A stretch of DNA of 33,750 nt from Stenotrophomonas sp. UBA2302. Its GTDB lineage: Bacteria; Pseudomonadota; Gammaproteobacteria; Xanthomonadales; Xanthomonadaceae. Made by a program: the position numbers and the translations under genes. The stretch is taken from the NCBI GenBank assembly GCA_002345545.1, contig DDVW01000076.1, positions 1 to 33,750 on the forward strand, read 5' to 3'. Each line of letters opens with the position of its first letter. Position 1 is the stretch's first letter. Positions 9,638 through 18,494 of the stretch are shown piece by piece. The notes under the pieces were generated by a model. The model did not search any database. It was not told the DNA's origin and saw only the letters and a list, made by a program, of their open reading frames with translations.

Positions 9638-10966
9638 CTACTCGCTGAGCTTGCGGATGAGTTTGTCCCAGTCCTCGCGCAGCTTGCCGTCGGTTTCCAT
9701 CAGATGCTTGATCTGGCGGACCGCGTGCAACACCGTGGTGTGGTCACGGCCGGCAAAGGCATCGCCGATCTCCGGCAGGCTGTGCTCGGTCAGCTCCTTG
9801 GTCAGCGCCATCGCCACCTGCCGCGGCCGCGCCAGCGAGCGGGTGCGGCGCTTGGACAGCAGATCTTTCATCTGCAGCCCGTAGTAGTCGCCGACCACTT
9901 TCTGGATGTTGGGAATGCTGATCGCCTGCTGCTGGGCGCGCAGCAGGTCGCGCAGGGTTTCCTGGGCGAAATCGGTGGTGATGGCGCGGCCGGTGAAGTT
10001 GGCACGGGCGGTGAGCGTGTTGAGCGCACCTTCCAGATCACGGACGTTGGAGCGCATCTTCTTGGCGATCAGGAACGCGACATCATCGGGGATTTCCGCA
10101 CCACGTTCGCGGGCTTTTGCCAGCACGATCGCGGCACGGGTCTCGAAGTCGGGCGGCTCGATCGCCACCGACAGGCCCCACGCCAGGCGGGATTTCAGCC
10201 GCGCTTCCAGCCCTTCGACCTCGCGCGGATAGCGGTCGCAGGTCAGGATGATCTGCTGCTTGCCGTCGAACAGCGCATTGAAGGTGTGGAAGAACTCCTC
10301 CTGGGTGCGGTCCTTGCCGGCGAAGAACTGGATGTCATCGATCAGCAGCGCATCCACCTGCTGGAACTGGCGCTTGAACTGGTCCATGGTCTTTTCCTGC
10401 AGCGCCCGGATCATCGCGCTGAAGAACTGTTCCGAACGCAGATACAGCACCTTGGCGGCCGGATTGGCCAGGCGCATCGCGTTGCCGGCGGCAAACATCA
10501 GGTGGGTCTTGCCCAGGCCGGTGCCGCCGTACAGCAGCAGCGGGTTGTGCGCGCGATCGCCCGGCTTCTGCGCGGCCTGGAAGGCGGCGGCCAGACCGAG
10601 CTGGTTGCTGCGGCCTTCGACGAAATTGGCGAAGGTGTAGTGCGAATCCATGTTGCCGTTGAACGGCACCACCGGCGCGGCCGGGGCCACTGCACCGGCA
10701 GGGGGGACGACCGGCGCCGGTTCCGGTGCGCGCGGGCGTGAACCGATCTCCAGCAGCACCTCGCCAAAACCGGCGAAATAGGTCAGCAGTTCGGTGATGC
10801 GGGCCAGGTAGCGTTCGCGCACCTGGTCGACAATGAAGGCATTGGGGGCGTACAGCACAAGGCTGTCGGCACGCTGGTCGGCCTGCAGCGGCTTCAACCA
10901 GGTGTGGACATCTTCCGGCGGGAATTCCGCCTCCAGACGTTCAAGACAAAGTGACCAGGCATCCAT
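9638..10966 (-). CDS. dnaA: Chromosomal replication initiator protein DnaA
   Basis: DnaA binds DnaA boxes, melts the origin and loads the DnaB helicase. The protein is 442 residues from the ATG at 10966. Domain I covers about 1-75 and a short Pro/Ala linker about 78-103. The AAA+ domain has Walker A GGTGLGKT at 147-154 and Walker [10 protein letters not shown] (Asp210-Asp211). The C-terminal box-binding domain carries the signature [18 protein letters not shown] one codon earlier is possible but less likely. No clear Shine-Dalgarno precedes the ATG. The sequence looks typical of Xanthomonadaceae. It diverges from rpmH. Confidence 0.98.
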   Translation of the reverse strand: MDAWSLCLERLEAEFPPEDVHTWLKPLQADQRADSLVLYAPNAFIVDQVRERYLARITELLTYFAGFGEVLLEIGSRPRAPEPAPVVPPAGAVAPAAPVVPFNGNMDSHYTFANFVEGRSNQLGLAAAFQAAQKPGDRAHNPLLLYGGTGLGKTHLMFAAGNAMRLANPAAKVLYLRSEQFFSAMIRALQEKTMDQFKRQFQQVDALLIDDIQFFAGKDRTQEEFFHTFNALFDGKQQIILTCDRYPREVEGLEARLKSRLAWGLSVAIEPPDFETRAAIVLAKARERGAEIPDDVAFLIAKKMRSNVRDLEGALNTLTARANFTGRAITTDFAQETLRDLLRAQQQAISIPNIQKVVGDYYGLQMKDLLSKRRTRSLARPRQVAMALTKELTEHSLPEIGDAFAGRDHTTVLHAVRQIKHLMETDGKLREDWDKLIRKLSE

Positions 10967-11091
10967 CAAAAATAACCGTCAAAGGCTTGCAGGCCGGGCG
11001 CGGGAAGGCGCCGGACCACAGGCCGGAAAGGGGGGAAGTGGAGCCGGCAGACTACCACTGCCGGACCAGCGCGGGAATGCTTGCCGCGTAT

Positions 11092-11100
11092 TTATTCACA
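11092..11100. promoter_or_regulatory. Single DnaA box between dnaA and rpmH
   Basis: TTATTCACA fits the TTATNCACA consensus. It is followed after three bases by a weaker CCATCCACA (11104-11112). It lies in the 253-bp divergent gap, about 130 bp upstream of dnaA, where it could serve dnaA autoregulation. The rest of 10967-11219 holds only the rpmH promoter and no gene. Confidence 0.5.
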
Positions 11101-11152
11101 GCTCCATCCACAGGATGTACACCGGCCTGTGAACGCTCGCTGTTGCCGGGAG

Positions 11153-11180
11153 TTGACGTGTGGGGGGCGGGCTCTATAGA
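11153..11180 (+). promoter_or_regulatory. Strong sigma70 promoter of rpmH
   Basis: The -35 TTGACG (11153-11158) and -10 TATAGA (11175-11180) are separated by 16 bp, which gives a leader of about 33 nt before the rpmH ATG. An alternative -10, TAGAAT at 11177-11182, gives an 18-bp spacer. Confidence 0.8.
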
Positions 11181-11219
11181 ATTTCCGGTTCTTTCCGTCT
11201 CATTCATACAGGTGCCCCC

Positions 11220-11360
11220 ATGGCCACCAAGCGCACGTTCCAACCCAGCAACCTCAAGCGCAAGCGCGACCACGGCTTCCGTGCTCGTATGAAGACCGCC
11301 GACGGTCGCAAGATCCTGTCGCGTCGTCGTGCCAAGGGCCGCAAAGTCCTCAGCGCTTGA
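11220..11360 (+). CDS. rpmH: 50S ribosomal protein L34
   Basis: L34 is a small, very basic protein of the large ribosomal subunit. The 46 residues run [11 protein letters not shown]...GRKVLSA with the family core [12 protein letters not shown] and the basic tail [10 protein letters not shown]. The length is normal. The ATG at 11220 is fixed by the conserved ATKRTFQPS start. It is the first gene of the rpmH-rnpA-yidC unit, with a strong promoter upstream and a hairpin just past its stop codon, where transcription or RNA decay could be tuned so that L34 is made in excess over RnpA. Confidence 0.98.
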   Translation: MATKRTFQPSNLKRKRDHGFRARMKTADGRKILSRRRAKGRKVLSA

Positions 11361-11365
11361 TTGCG

Positions 11366-11384
11366 TTGCCGCCTGAGGCGGCAA
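11366..11384 (+). terminator. Intercistronic hairpin between rpmH and rnpA
   Basis: TTGCCGCC and GGCGGCAA form a perfect 8-bp stem around the 3-nt loop TGA, 5 bp after the rpmH stop. No T-run follows, so partial attenuation or mRNA stabilisation is more likely than full termination. The rnpA start lies 12 bp downstream. Confidence 0.6.
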
Positions 11385-11395
11385 ATGCAACACCG

Positions 11396-11839
11396 ATGAT
11401 CAGCACCGACTTCCCGCGCAAGCGATTTCCTCGCTCTGCGCGGGTTCGCACGCGCGCCGAATATACATCGGTCTTCAACGGCGCCCGCCGTGTATCCGAC
11501 CCTTTGATGACACTGCACTGGCTGAAAGCGGATACCCCCGCACGGCTGGGCATGGCGGTGTCACGCAAGGTCGATACGCGGGCGGTCGGCCGTAACCGCA
11601 TCAAGCGTGTGTTGCGCAATGCAACACGCCACCTTTTGCCGTACCTGGCCGGTGGCGATTACGTGATCGTCGCCCGTTCGGCGGCCAAAACCGCCAGCAA
11701 TCAACAGGTCCAGGAGGCGTTCGAGCGCCTGCTGCGCCGTGCCGGCGCATTGCCCCCGGTGGACGCGAACGGCACAATGCCGCCGCACAAGGGTGTTGTC
11801 GCCCTTCCTTTGAACGCGCCGGAAGCACCTTCCGGCTGA
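11396..11839 (+). CDS. rnpA: Ribonuclease P protein component
   Basis: RnpA is the protein cofactor of RNase P and helps the RNA subunit cut the 5' leaders of pre-tRNAs. With the ATG at 11396 it is 147 residues. The family signature is seen as [11 protein letters not shown] (RNR motif), preceded by [10 protein letters not shown] and the N-terminal [18 protein letters not shown] at 11357 overlapping the rpmH stop would add 13 residues, including the hairpin sequence, and is less likely. The C-terminus has an extra tail of about 30 residues rich in Pro and Ala, longer than in E. coli. Only 17 bp separate it from yidC; the small yidD gene often found between them is absent here. Confidence 0.95.
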   Translation: MISTDFPRKRFPRSARVRTRAEYTSVFNGARRVSDPLMTLHWLKADTPARLGMAVSRKVDTRAVGRNRIKRVLRNATRHLLPYLAGGDYVIVARSAAKTASNQQVQEAFERLLRRAGALPPVDANGTMPPHKGVVALPLNAPEAPSG

Positions 11840-11856
11840 GCTGAGCCTGCCTGCTG

Positions 11857-13566
11857 ATGAACCAGACCCGTATATTCCTGATTTTCGCCTGGCTGATGGT
11901 GGCCGTGCTGCTGTGGATGGAATGGGGTCGCGAGAAGGCGGCGCCGGATCCGGCTGCCGTGGCGGCAACCCAGCAGGCGGTGCCGGTGGCCGATGATGCC
12001 GACCTGGCAACGCCGATGGCCGGCAATGTGCCGCAGGCCAGTGTGCCCGGTGCCGCGCCGACGATGACGCCCGCAGTGACCAGCGAAGGTGCATCGTCCG
12101 CGCCGCGCGTGACCGTCACCACCGACGTGCTCAAGCTGGTGCTCGATGGCCGCAGCGTGCTGGACGCGGACCTGCTGCAGTTCCCGCAGACCAAGGCCGC
12201 CGGCAGCCCGCCGGTACAGCTGCTGACCGAGGATCCCGCGCATCCGTACAGCGCTACCGCCGGCTGGGTCAGCCAGGGCAACTCCGCGGTTCCCGGTGCC
12301 AGCGGGTTCCAGCCGGCCACCGCGGCGACCGACGTCGTGCTGGCCGAGGGCCAGGACCAGGTGCAGGTGCCGTTCCTCTGGAATGGCCCCGATGGCATCA
12401 GCATCCTCCGCACCTACACCTTCAAGCGTGGCGATTACGCCATCAGTGTGAAGGATGAGGTCAGCAACGCCGGCAGCGCGCCGTGGCAGGCCTATGTGTT
12501 CCGCAAGCTGGACCGCGTGCCGCCGGTGATCAGCCGCGGCATGACCAATCCGGATTCCTTCAGTTTCAACGGCGCCACCTGGTACAGCCCGGAAGATGGC
12601 TACCAGCGTCGCGCGTTCGATGACTATCTGGAGGATGGCAATCTCAACCAGACCATCACCGGTGGCTGGGCGGCGATGCTGCAGCACCATTTCTTCACCG
12701 CCTGGATCCCGCAGGCCGACCAGTCGGCGCTGTACCTGCTGGCGCAGAACGGGCCGCGCAACAGCGTGGAAACCCGTGGTCCGGGCTTCACCGTGGCACC
12801 GGGACAGAAGGTCAGCACCGAGGCACGCCTGTGGGTCGGGCCGAAGCTGGTCAACCAGATCGCCAAGGAAGACGTGAAGGGCTTGGATCGCGTGGTCGAC
12901 TACAGCCGCTTCTCGCTGATGGCGATCATCGGCCAGGGCCTGTTCTGGGTGATGAACCAGGTGCACAAGGTGGTCGGCAACTGGGGCTGGGCGATCATCG
13001 GTCTGGTGATCCTGCTCAAGCTGGCGCTGTTCCCGCTGGCCAACGCGCAGTTCAAGTCGCAGGCCAAGATGCGCAAGTTCCAGCCGCGCATCGCCCAGTT
13101 GAAGGAGCGCTACGGCGACGACAAGCAGAAGTTCCAGGTCGCCATGATGGAGCTGTACAAGAAGGAGAAGATCAATCCGCTGGGCGGCTGCCTGCCGCTG
13201 CTGATCCAGATGCCGATCTTCTTCGCGCTGTACTGGGTGCTGGTGGAGTCGGTGGAGCTGCGCCAGGCGCCGTGGATGGGCTGGATCCAGGACCTGACCG
13301 CGCGTGACCCGTACTTCATCCTGCCGGTGCTGAACATGGCGGTGATGTGGTTCACGCAGAAGCTGACCCCGGCCGTGGGCATGGACCCGATGCAGCAGAA
13401 GATGATGCAGATGATGCCGCTGGTGTTCGGCGTGATGACGGCCTTCATGCCGTCCGGTCTGGTGCTGTACTGGGTGGTCAACGCCGGCCTGAGCCTGGCC
13501 CAGCAGTGGTGGATGATCCAGAAGCATGGTCAGGACACTCCGGCCAAGACGATCGAAGCCAAGTAA
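11857..13566 (+). CDS. yidC: Membrane protein insertase YidC
   Basis: YidC inserts and folds inner-membrane proteins, alone or with SecYEG. The protein is 569 residues. It has an N-terminal membrane helix (about 5-21) and a low-complexity Ala/Val/Pro linker (about 28-80). The large periplasmic beta domain (about 85-340) includes the blocks [19 protein letters not shown] and [16 protein letters not shown]. The conserved five-helix core follows, with [19 protein letters not shown], the cytoplasmic [17 protein letters not shown] hairpin and [20 protein letters not shown]. This is the gammaproteobacterial long form. It ends the rpmH operon and is followed by a strong terminator. Confidence 0.98.
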   Translation: MNQTRIFLIFAWLMVAVLLWMEWGREKAAPDPAAVAATQQAVPVADDADLATPMAGNVPQASVPGAAPTMTPAVTSEGASSAPRVTVTTDVLKLVLDGRSVLDADLLQFPQTKAAGSPPVQLLTEDPAHPYSATAGWVSQGNSAVPGASGFQPATAATDVVLAEGQDQVQVPFLWNGPDGISILRTYTFKRGDYAISVKDEVSNAGSAPWQAYVFRKLDRVPPVISRGMTNPDSFSFNGATWYSPEDGYQRRAFDDYLEDGNLNQTITGGWAAMLQHHFFTAWIPQADQSALYLLAQNGPRNSVETRGPGFTVAPGQKVSTEARLWVGPKLVNQIAKEDVKGLDRVVDYSRFSLMAIIGQGLFWVMNQVHKVVGNWGWAIIGLVILLKLALFPLANAQFKSQAKMRKFQPRIAQLKERYGDDKQKFQVAMMELYKKEKINPLGGCLPLLIQMPIFFALYWVLVESVELRQAPWMGWIQDLTARDPYFILPVLNMAVMWFTQKLTPAVGMDPMQQKMMQMMPLVFGVMTAFMPSGLVLYWVVNAGLSLAQQWWMIQKHGQDTPAKTIEAK

Positions 13567-13571
13567 CCCTC

Positions 13572-13597
13572 AAAAGCCCGCCGCAAGGCGGGCTTTT
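13572..13597 (+). terminator. Intrinsic terminator after yidC
   Basis: AAAAGCCCGCC pairs with GGCGGGCTTTT (11 bp) around the tetraloop GCAA, 5 bp past the yidC stop, and ends in a T-run. It is well formed. Confidence 0.93.
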
Positions 13598-13668
13598 CGT
13601 ATCGGCCGCTAGAATTCCAGCCACCGCCTTCCCGCCAGTACCGCAGCCGTGCCCACGCGCAGATCGCC

Positions 13669-15018
13669 ATGAGTCCTCCGAATACCCGCGAAACCATTGT
13701 TGCCATCGCCAGCGGCGCCGCTGCCGGCGGTGTGGGCATGTTGCGGGTTTCCGGCCCGCAGTCGTTGCGCATTGCCGTTGCCCTGGGATGTCCACAACTC
13801 GAACCGAGGCACGCGTACTACGCGAAATTCCGGGATGCCGATGGCGAGGTGATCGACGATGGCATCGCCCTGTATTTCCCCGGCCCGCGCAGTTTTACCG
13901 GCGAGGACGTGGTGGAACTGCAGGGTCACGGCAGCCCGGTGGTACTGCGGCAACTGCTGGCCCGCTGCATCGAACTGGGCGCGCGCCAGGCGCGTGCCGG
14001 CGAGTTCAGTGAACGGGCATTCCTCAACGGCAAGCTCGACCTGGCCCAGGCCGAAGCCATCGCCGACCTGATCGCCGCCGGTGATGTGCGTGCGGCACGC
14101 GCGGCGCGGCGTTCGCTCGATGGGGTGTTCTCGCGCCGGGTGGAAGCCGTCAGCGAGCAACTGGTGCGGCTGCGCATCCATGTCGAGGCGGCGATCGATT
14201 TCGCCGACGAGCCGCTGGACACGCTGGGCGGTGCGCAGGTGCGCGCCGGTATCGAACAGGCCAAGGCGTTGCTGGCGCAGCTGCGTATCGATGCCGAGCG
14301 CGGCCGCAAGCTGCGCGACGGCCTGCACGCGGTATTGATCGGCCCGCCCAACGCCGGCAAGAGTTCGCTGCTCAATGCGCTGGCCGGCAGCGAGCGGGCG
14401 ATCGTCACCGATATCGCCGGCACCACCCGCGACACCCTGCGCGAAACCATCCGCATCGACGGACTGGAACTGGAACTGGTGGACACCGCCGGCCTGCGCG
14501 AAGGCGGCGATGCGATCGAGCGCGAAGGCATGCGCCGCGCGCGTGCGGAGATGCAGCGTGCGGACCTGGCCATCGTGGTGCTGGATGCGCGCGATCCGCA
14601 AGCGGGCCGCCAGGCCGTCGGCGATGCCGCCACCCAAGCCGCGCGCCAGCTGTGGATATTCAACAAATGCGACCTGCTTGCGCAGTGGCCGCAGCAGCTG
14701 GATGCCGACAGCATCGCGCTGTCGGCGGCCAGCGGTGCAGGGCTGGAACAGCTGCACGCACGCCTGCGCGAGATCGCCAGCGAGGGGGCCGGTGAAGGCA
14801 TGCAGGGCGAGTTCTCCGCACGTCAGCGCCATGTCGAAGCCTTGGCGCTGGCCGGTGGGCATCTGGATGCCGCCGACGCCCAGCTGCAGTACGACCAGCT
14901 GGAACTCGCGGCCGAGGAACTGCGCCTGGCGCACGACGCACTGGGCGAGATCACCGGGCGCATGACCGCCGACGATCTGCTCGGAAAGATCTTCTCCAGC
15001 TTCTGCATCGGCAAGTAG
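13669..15018 (+). CDS. mnmE: tRNA uridine-5-carboxymethylaminomethyl modification GTPase
   Basis: With MnmG, MnmE makes the (c)mnm5 group on U34 of several tRNAs. The protein is 449 residues, the usual length. The N-terminal tetrahydrofolate-binding domain runs to about residue 118 with [16 protein letters not shown] helical domain encloses the Ras-like G domain: P-loop GPPNAGKS at 225-232, GTTRDT switch, DTAG at 272-275 and NKCD. It ends in FCIGK, where Cys446 is the conserved catalytic-site cysteine. A TAGAAT at 13610-13615 may be its -10. No strong Shine-Dalgarno is visible. It is separated from yidC by a terminator, so it is probably transcribed on its own. Confidence 0.98.
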   Translation: MSPPNTRETIVAIASGAAAGGVGMLRVSGPQSLRIAVALGCPQLEPRHAYYAKFRDADGEVIDDGIALYFPGPRSFTGEDVVELQGHGSPVVLRQLLARCIELGARQARAGEFSERAFLNGKLDLAQAEAIADLIAAGDVRAARAARRSLDGVFSRRVEAVSEQLVRLRIHVEAAIDFADEPLDTLGGAQVRAGIEQAKALLAQLRIDAERGRKLRDGLHAVLIGPPNAGKSSLLNALAGSERAIVTDIAGTTRDTLRETIRIDGLELELVDTAGLREGGDAIEREGMRRARAEMQRADLAIVVLDARDPQAGRQAVGDAATQAARQLWIFNKCDLLAQWPQQLDADSIALSAASGAGLEQLHARLREIASEGAGEGMQGEFSARQRHVEALALAGGHLDAADAQLQYDQLELAAEELRLAHDALGEITGRMTADDLLGKIFSSFCIGK

Positions 15019-15077
15019 CGGCGGGCATCACCTGCCGGTATGGAGCAGGAGGGGAGCCCGCGTCCGGCGAGGTGCCC

Positions 15078-15110
15078 CGGCATCGCCGCTGCAGGGGGCG
15101 GTTGATGCCG
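15078..15110. repeat. Hairpin between mnmE and glpQ
   Basis: CGGCATC (15078-15084) pairs with GATGCCG (15104-15110), and CCGC (15086-15089) with GCGG (15098-15101) inside it. It lies 60 bp past mnmE and lacks a T-run, so its terminator function is doubtful. The rest of the 210-bp gap shows no gene. Confidence 0.4.
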
Positions 15111-15228
15111 CACGCACCGATCACCGGCCGTCCAGCCTGACCGGCATCACGGAACCGGCAGGGTCTACTTCCGGGCGTCACAACGGGCGCCCACAATGTC
15201 GCCTCTTCAATCAGGGCGGTGCGGTGTG

Positions 15229-16344
15229 ATGCGGGTGTACGGAAGCTGCAGGGGATGGCTGGCGGGGCTGGTCGTGGCATTGTGCGTGGTGATGCCAACG
15301 CACGCCGCCGACCGTTATCCCCATGCCGCGGTATATGCCCACCGCGGCGCCAGCGCGCTGTTGCCCGAACACACGCTGGCCAGTTATGCACAGGCCATCG
15401 CCGATGGCGCCGACTACATCGAGCCGGATCTGGTGATGAGCCGCGACGGCGTGCTGGTGGCACGCCATGAGAACGAGATCGGCAGCACCACCGATGTCGC
15501 CAGCCGTCCGGAATACGCCGACCGCCGCACCCGCAAGCGGATCGACGGGCAGTGGCTGGAAGGCTGGTTCACAGAGGACCTCACCGTCGCGGAACTGAAG
15601 ACGCTGTACGTGCGCGAGCGCCTGCCCGACGTGCGCGGCACCGCGTTCGACGGCCAGTTCCGCATCGCCACGCTGGAGGAGATCATCGCCTTCCTGGTGC
15701 AGCAGGCCGCACGCGCCGATCGCGGCATCGGCCTGGCGCCGGAGATCAAGTACGGCAGCTATTTCCGCAGTATCGGCCTGCCGATGGAGGAAAAGCTGCT
15801 GGCCGTGTTGCGCGCCGATTCCTACACCCGCGTCGCGCCGGTGCTGATCCAGTCCTTCGAGGTGGCCAACCTGCGTGCGCTGCGCAAGCAGCTGGGCGCC
15901 GATTCCAATATCCGCCTGCTGCAGCTGCTCGGTGAACCGGGGATGCAACCGGCCGATGTCGCCCTGGCGGCCGGCACGCTGACCTATGCACAGATGGCCA
16001 CACCGGCCGGGCTGCGGGAGATCGCCGGCTATGCCGACGCCATCGGCGCCGAAAAGCAGGCGCTGCTGCCGCTGGATGCGAACGGCGGGCTGGCCGCGCC
16101 TACCGGGCTGATCGCCGCCGCGCATGCGGCCGGGTTGCAGGTGGTGGCATATACCTTCCGTCCGGAAAACCCGTTCCTGCCCCCGGCGTTGCGGACCGGT
16201 GAAGCCAACGCACGCCATCCTGATGGCGCGGTGGCGGAGATGCGCGCCTATCTGCAGGCCGGTGTCGATGCGTTGTTCACCGACGACCCGGCGCTGGGCC
16301 GGCGTGCGGTCGAGGGTGACGGGCCGGTGCCAGCCGCGCCGTAA
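15229..16344 (+). CDS. glpQ: Periplasmic glycerophosphodiester phosphodiesterase
   Basis: This enzyme hydrolyses glycerophosphodiesters (deacylated phospholipids) to glycerol-3-phosphate and an alcohol. The 371-residue protein starts with a signal peptide (hydrophobic 10-22, cleavage probably after THA at 24-26). The GDPD domain follows, with AHRGASALLPEHT (His38-Arg39), YIEPDLV (Glu65, Asp67, metal binding) and ARHENEI (His80); the two histidines are the expected catalytic pair. The 15229 ATG is preferred because it gives a clean signal peptide and an AGGGCGGTG lies upstream. An ATG at 15196 would add 11 residues. It converges with the rhomboid gene only 30 bp away, with no visible terminator between them. 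Confidence 0.9.
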   Translation: MRVYGSCRGWLAGLVVALCVVMPTHAADRYPHAAVYAHRGASALLPEHTLASYAQAIADGADYIEPDLVMSRDGVLVARHENEIGSTTDVASRPEYADRRTRKRIDGQWLEGWFTEDLTVAELKTLYVRERLPDVRGTAFDGQFRIATLEEIIAFLVQQAARADRGIGLAPEIKYGSYFRSIGLPMEEKLLAVLRADSYTRVAPVLIQSFEVANLRALRKQLGADSNIRLLQLLGEPGMQPADVALAAGTLTYAQMATPAGLREIAGYADAIGAEKQALLPLDANGGLAAPTGLIAAAHAAGLQVVAYTFRPENPFLPPALRTGEANARHPDGAVAEMRAYLQAGVDALFTDDPALGRRAVEGDGPVPAAP

Positions 16345-16374
16345 CCGGCGGGTGTCATGATGGTGTCGCTGCGG

Positions 16375-17154
16375 TCACTCGCGTGGCGGCAGCTCTGGAT
16401 CGCGGCGCCGCAACGGCACCACCACTTCGTAGTCACGGCCCTCGCGCGGCTGCCACAGCACCGGCACGTCCGGCGGCGCGCGTTGTTCCAGTTCGTGGTC
16501 GAGCAGGGCGTCCTCGGCCTGTCCGGCGTCGTCCTCGTCTTCCCAGCTGTAGCGTTTGCGTGGTGGCATCGGGTCGGCGCGGCGGAACAGCAGCGCGGCG
16601 AGCACTCCGCCGACGGCGCCGCCCATGTGCGACTGCCAGGACACCCCGGCCTCGTGCGGGAAGATGCTCATCACCATGCCGCCGTAGAACAGCACGCCTA
16701 TCAGGCCGGTCGCGATGGCGGCGCGGTCGCGGCGCAGCAGGCCCAGCATCAGCACCAGGAACATCAGCCCGTGGGTCACCCCGCTGGCACCGAGATGATG
16801 GCTGCCGGCTTCGCCCAGCAACCACGCGCCCAGCCCGGAACCCAGCCACAGCAGCGGCAAGGCGCGCAGCGTTGCTTTCGGATAGACGCTGCCGGCCAGG
16901 GTGCCGAGGATCAACAGCGCCACCGCATTGGCGGCCAGGTGCTCGATCGAACCATGCAGCAGCGGTGCACCGAGCAGGCCCAGCAGGCCGGCGCGATCCA
17001 GCGGGGCGACCGACCACGGCCGCCAGTCCCAGCCGCTGTGCTGCAGGGTGAACATCGCCACCAGCAGCAGCACGAAACCCAGGCTCAGATTGAAGGCGCG
17101 CCGCACGCGGTGGCGGTCATGGTGGGCGATGTCAGGCACGACGGATGTCTCCAT
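16375..17154 (-). CDS. Rhomboid-family intramembrane serine protease
   Basis: Rhomboids cut substrate proteins inside the membrane using a Ser-His dyad. The 259-residue protein has six or so hydrophobic segments. The oxyanion/helix region is HGSIEHLAANAVAL (His72, Asn76), the nucleophile motif LGASGVTHG (Ser124), and the catalytic His QSHMGGAVGG (His176). A charged cytoplasmic tail of about 65 residues follows, with an acidic EDEDD stretch. The ATG at 17154 (METSVVPD) is chosen over one 20 codons upstream because the extra residues are not family-like. The physiological substrate is unknown. It lies downstream of alx on the same strand, separated by a long hairpin. Confidence 0.88.
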   Translation of the reverse strand: METSVVPDIAHHDRHRVRRAFNLSLGFVLLLVAMFTLQHSGWDWRPWSVAPLDRAGLLGLLGAPLLHGSIEHLAANAVALLILGTLAGSVYPKATLRALPLLWLGSGLGAWLLGEAGSHHLGASGVTHGLMFLVLMLGLLRRDRAAIATGLIGVLFYGGMVMSIFPHEAGVSWQSHMGGAVGGVLAALLFRRADPMPPRKRYSWEDEDDAGQAEDALLDHELEQRAPPDVPVLWQPREGRDYEVVVPLRRRDPELPPRE

Positions 17155-17211
17155 GCCATCAGCAATTGCGGCAGCCGCCACGATTGCAAGGGGGCGGCGG
17201 GCGGAAACCGG

Positions 17212-17246
17212 CATGCCAGCGGCGGGACAATCCCGCCGCCGGCATG
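17212..17246 (-). terminator. Long hairpin right after alx
   Basis: CATGCC and GGCATG (outer 6 bp), one A-C mismatch, then GCGGCGGGA and TCCCGCCGC (inner 9 bp) enclose the loop CAA. It begins 4 bp past the alx stop. In the transcript direction it is followed only by CCGGTTT, so the U-run is poor. It may terminate weakly or protect the 3' end. Confidence 0.6.
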
Positions 17247-17250
17247 ATCA

Positions 17251-18213
17251 TCAGGCCTTGTGCTGGCCCTTGGGCGGCAGCTTCAGGCTCAGCACCACGG
17301 TGACCGCCAGGATCGCCGCGACCACGCCCAGCGATACCGGCACCGGGATCTTGTACAGGTCGATCAGCAGCATCTTGGTGCCGATGAACGCCAGGATCAC
17401 CGCCAGCCCGTACGGCAGCAGGTGGAAACGGTCGGCCATGCCGGCCAGCAGGAAGAACATCGCGCGCAGCCCCAGCACCGCGAACACGTTGGAGGTCAGC
17501 ACGATGAACGGGTCGGTGGTGATGGCGAAGATCGCCGGGATCGAATCCACCGCGAAGATCACGTCGGTCACCGCGATCAGGATCAGCACCACGAACATCG
17601 GCGTGAACCAGCGGACCCCGTCCTTTTCGGCGACCAGGCGGTTGCTGTTGTATTCGTGGGTGATCCGCAGGTGCTTGCGCATGAATTTCAGCGCCGGATT
17701 GTCATCCAGGCTGGGTTCCTGACCGGCGGCGAACCACATCTTCCAGCCGGTGAACAGCAGGAACGCGCCGAACACGTACAGCAGCCAGTGGAACTGGGTG
17801 ACCAGCACCGAGCCGGCGAAGATCATGATCGTTCGCAGCATGATGGCGCCAAGGATGCCGATGATCAGCACCCTCTGGCGCTGCGTTTCGGGCACTGCGA
17901 AGTAGCCCATGATCAGCAGGAACACGAAGATGTTGTCCACCGCCAGGGCTTTTTCGATCAGGTAGCCGGTCAGGAACTGCAGCCCGACCTCGTTGGCCAC
18001 CGCCGCGCCGGCGGTTTCGTGCAGGTAGTACCAGAGCCCGCCGTTGAAGGCCATGGCCAGCGCGACCCAGCCCAGCGACCACAGCAGCGCCTCCTTGAAG
18101 GTGACCTTGTGTGGGCCGCCATGGCGCATCAGCACCAGGTCGACCAGCAGGGCGGCGATGACGACGGCGATGAAGCCGCCCCACAGCCAGGGATTACCGA
18201 TTGTGTGCATCAT
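17251..18213 (-). CDS. alx: TerC/Alx-family membrane protein, likely Mn2+ exporter
   Basis: This is a 320-residue polytopic inner-membrane protein of the TerC family, most like E. coli Alx in length and layout. Conserved acidic membrane motifs are TGYLIEKALAVDNIFVF (Glu88, Asp93) and its inverted counterpart AVTDVIFAVDSIPA (Asp217, Asp223), expected to bind the metal. There are about nine hydrophobic segments with a cytoplasmic loop at about 165-200. The start follows the MMHTIGNP reading; either of two adjacent ATGs is possible, and the Shine-Dalgarno is weak. It is preceded by a yybP-ykoY Mn2+ riboswitch, which strongly supports a manganese-homeostasis role. Alx in E. coli is also induced by alkaline pH; whether this holds here is inference. 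Confidence 0.92.
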   Translation of the reverse strand: MMHTIGNPWLWGGFIAVVIAALLVDLVLMRHGGPHKVTFKEALLWSLGWVALAMAFNGGLWYYLHETAGAAVANEVGLQFLTGYLIEKALAVDNIFVFLLIMGYFAVPETQRQRVLIIGILGAIMLRTIMIFAGSVLVTQFHWLLYVFGAFLLFTGWKMWFAAGQEPSLDDNPALKFMRKHLRITHEYNSNRLVAEKDGVRWFTPMFVVLILIAVTDVIFAVDSIPAIFAITTDPFIVLTSNVFAVLGLRAMFFLLAGMADRFHLLPYGLAVILAFIGTKMLLIDLYKIPVPVSLGVVAAILAVTVVLSLKLPPKGQHKA

Positions 18214-18288
18214 GGAAAAATTCCGGTCGTGAAGGGATCTCTCGGGACCGCGAAGGCCAAGGACTGGACACGGAATCGAAGGAGACCG

Positions 18289-18321
18289 GAGACAGAGCTT
18301 CGCCAAGGCGGCGAAGGTCTC
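18289..18321 (-). promoter_or_regulatory. Expression-platform hairpin of the alx riboswitch
   Basis: In the transcript direction the aptamer's 3' GAGAC plus CTTCGCC pair with downstream GGCGAAG and, after a 4-nt bulge CTCT, GTCTC; the loop is GCCTT. The hairpin uses the same bases as the conserved 3' end of the aptamer, so the two folds exclude each other. No U-run follows, and about 75 nt remain before the ATG, so the mechanism is not clear from sequence. Confidence 0.6.
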
Positions 18322-18409
18322 GCTCACAGTTCCGCCGGGCGGAACTGCCGTTGCACCGGAGTCTTGCGACTCGAACTGACGGCGACAACGTCTGGGAGCT
18401 ACTCCCCTT
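18314..18409 (-). promoter_or_regulatory. yybP-ykoY manganese riboswitch aptamer
   Basis: The alx leader on the minus strand shows the hallmark blocks of this class: AAGGGGAGTAGC at the 5' side (18409-18398), GCCGTCAGTTCG and CCGGTGCAACGGC in the middle, and GAGCGAGACCTTCGCC at the 3' side. This class is known to bind Mn2+ and to control Mn2+ exporters of the TerC and MntP families. Its position before a TerC-family gene fits. Confidence 0.92.
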
Positions 18410-18419
18410 CTGGGAGCGG

Positions 18420-18448
18420 ATAGTGCCGCCATCAATGTGAGCCGTCAA
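18420..18448 (-). promoter_or_regulatory. Predicted promoter of the alx riboswitch transcript
   Basis: On the minus strand TTGACG (18448-18443) and CACTAT (18425-18420) are 17 bp apart. The -35 is strong and the -10 is poor (3 of 6). The start would fall a few bases before the riboswitch aptamer, as expected. Confidence 0.55.
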
Positions 18449-18481
18449 TGAAGACGGCACTGGCCCGGCACCGCGCACGGT

Positions 18482-18487
18482 TACAAT
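18482..18487 (+). promoter_or_regulatory. -10 element placed for a leaderless rlmI transcript
   Basis: TACAAT lies 7 bp before the ATG at 18495, so transcription would begin at or next to the start codon. There is no Shine-Dalgarno. The -35 is weak. Confidence 0.5.
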
Positions 18488-18494
18488 CTGCACC

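Noticed and set aside
11701..13527. 608-codon open frame on the minus strand over yidC and rnpA
   Set aside because: It is antisense to clear YidC codons, rich in His, Arg and Gln as expected from the complement of GC-rich codons, and has no family motifs or ribosome site.
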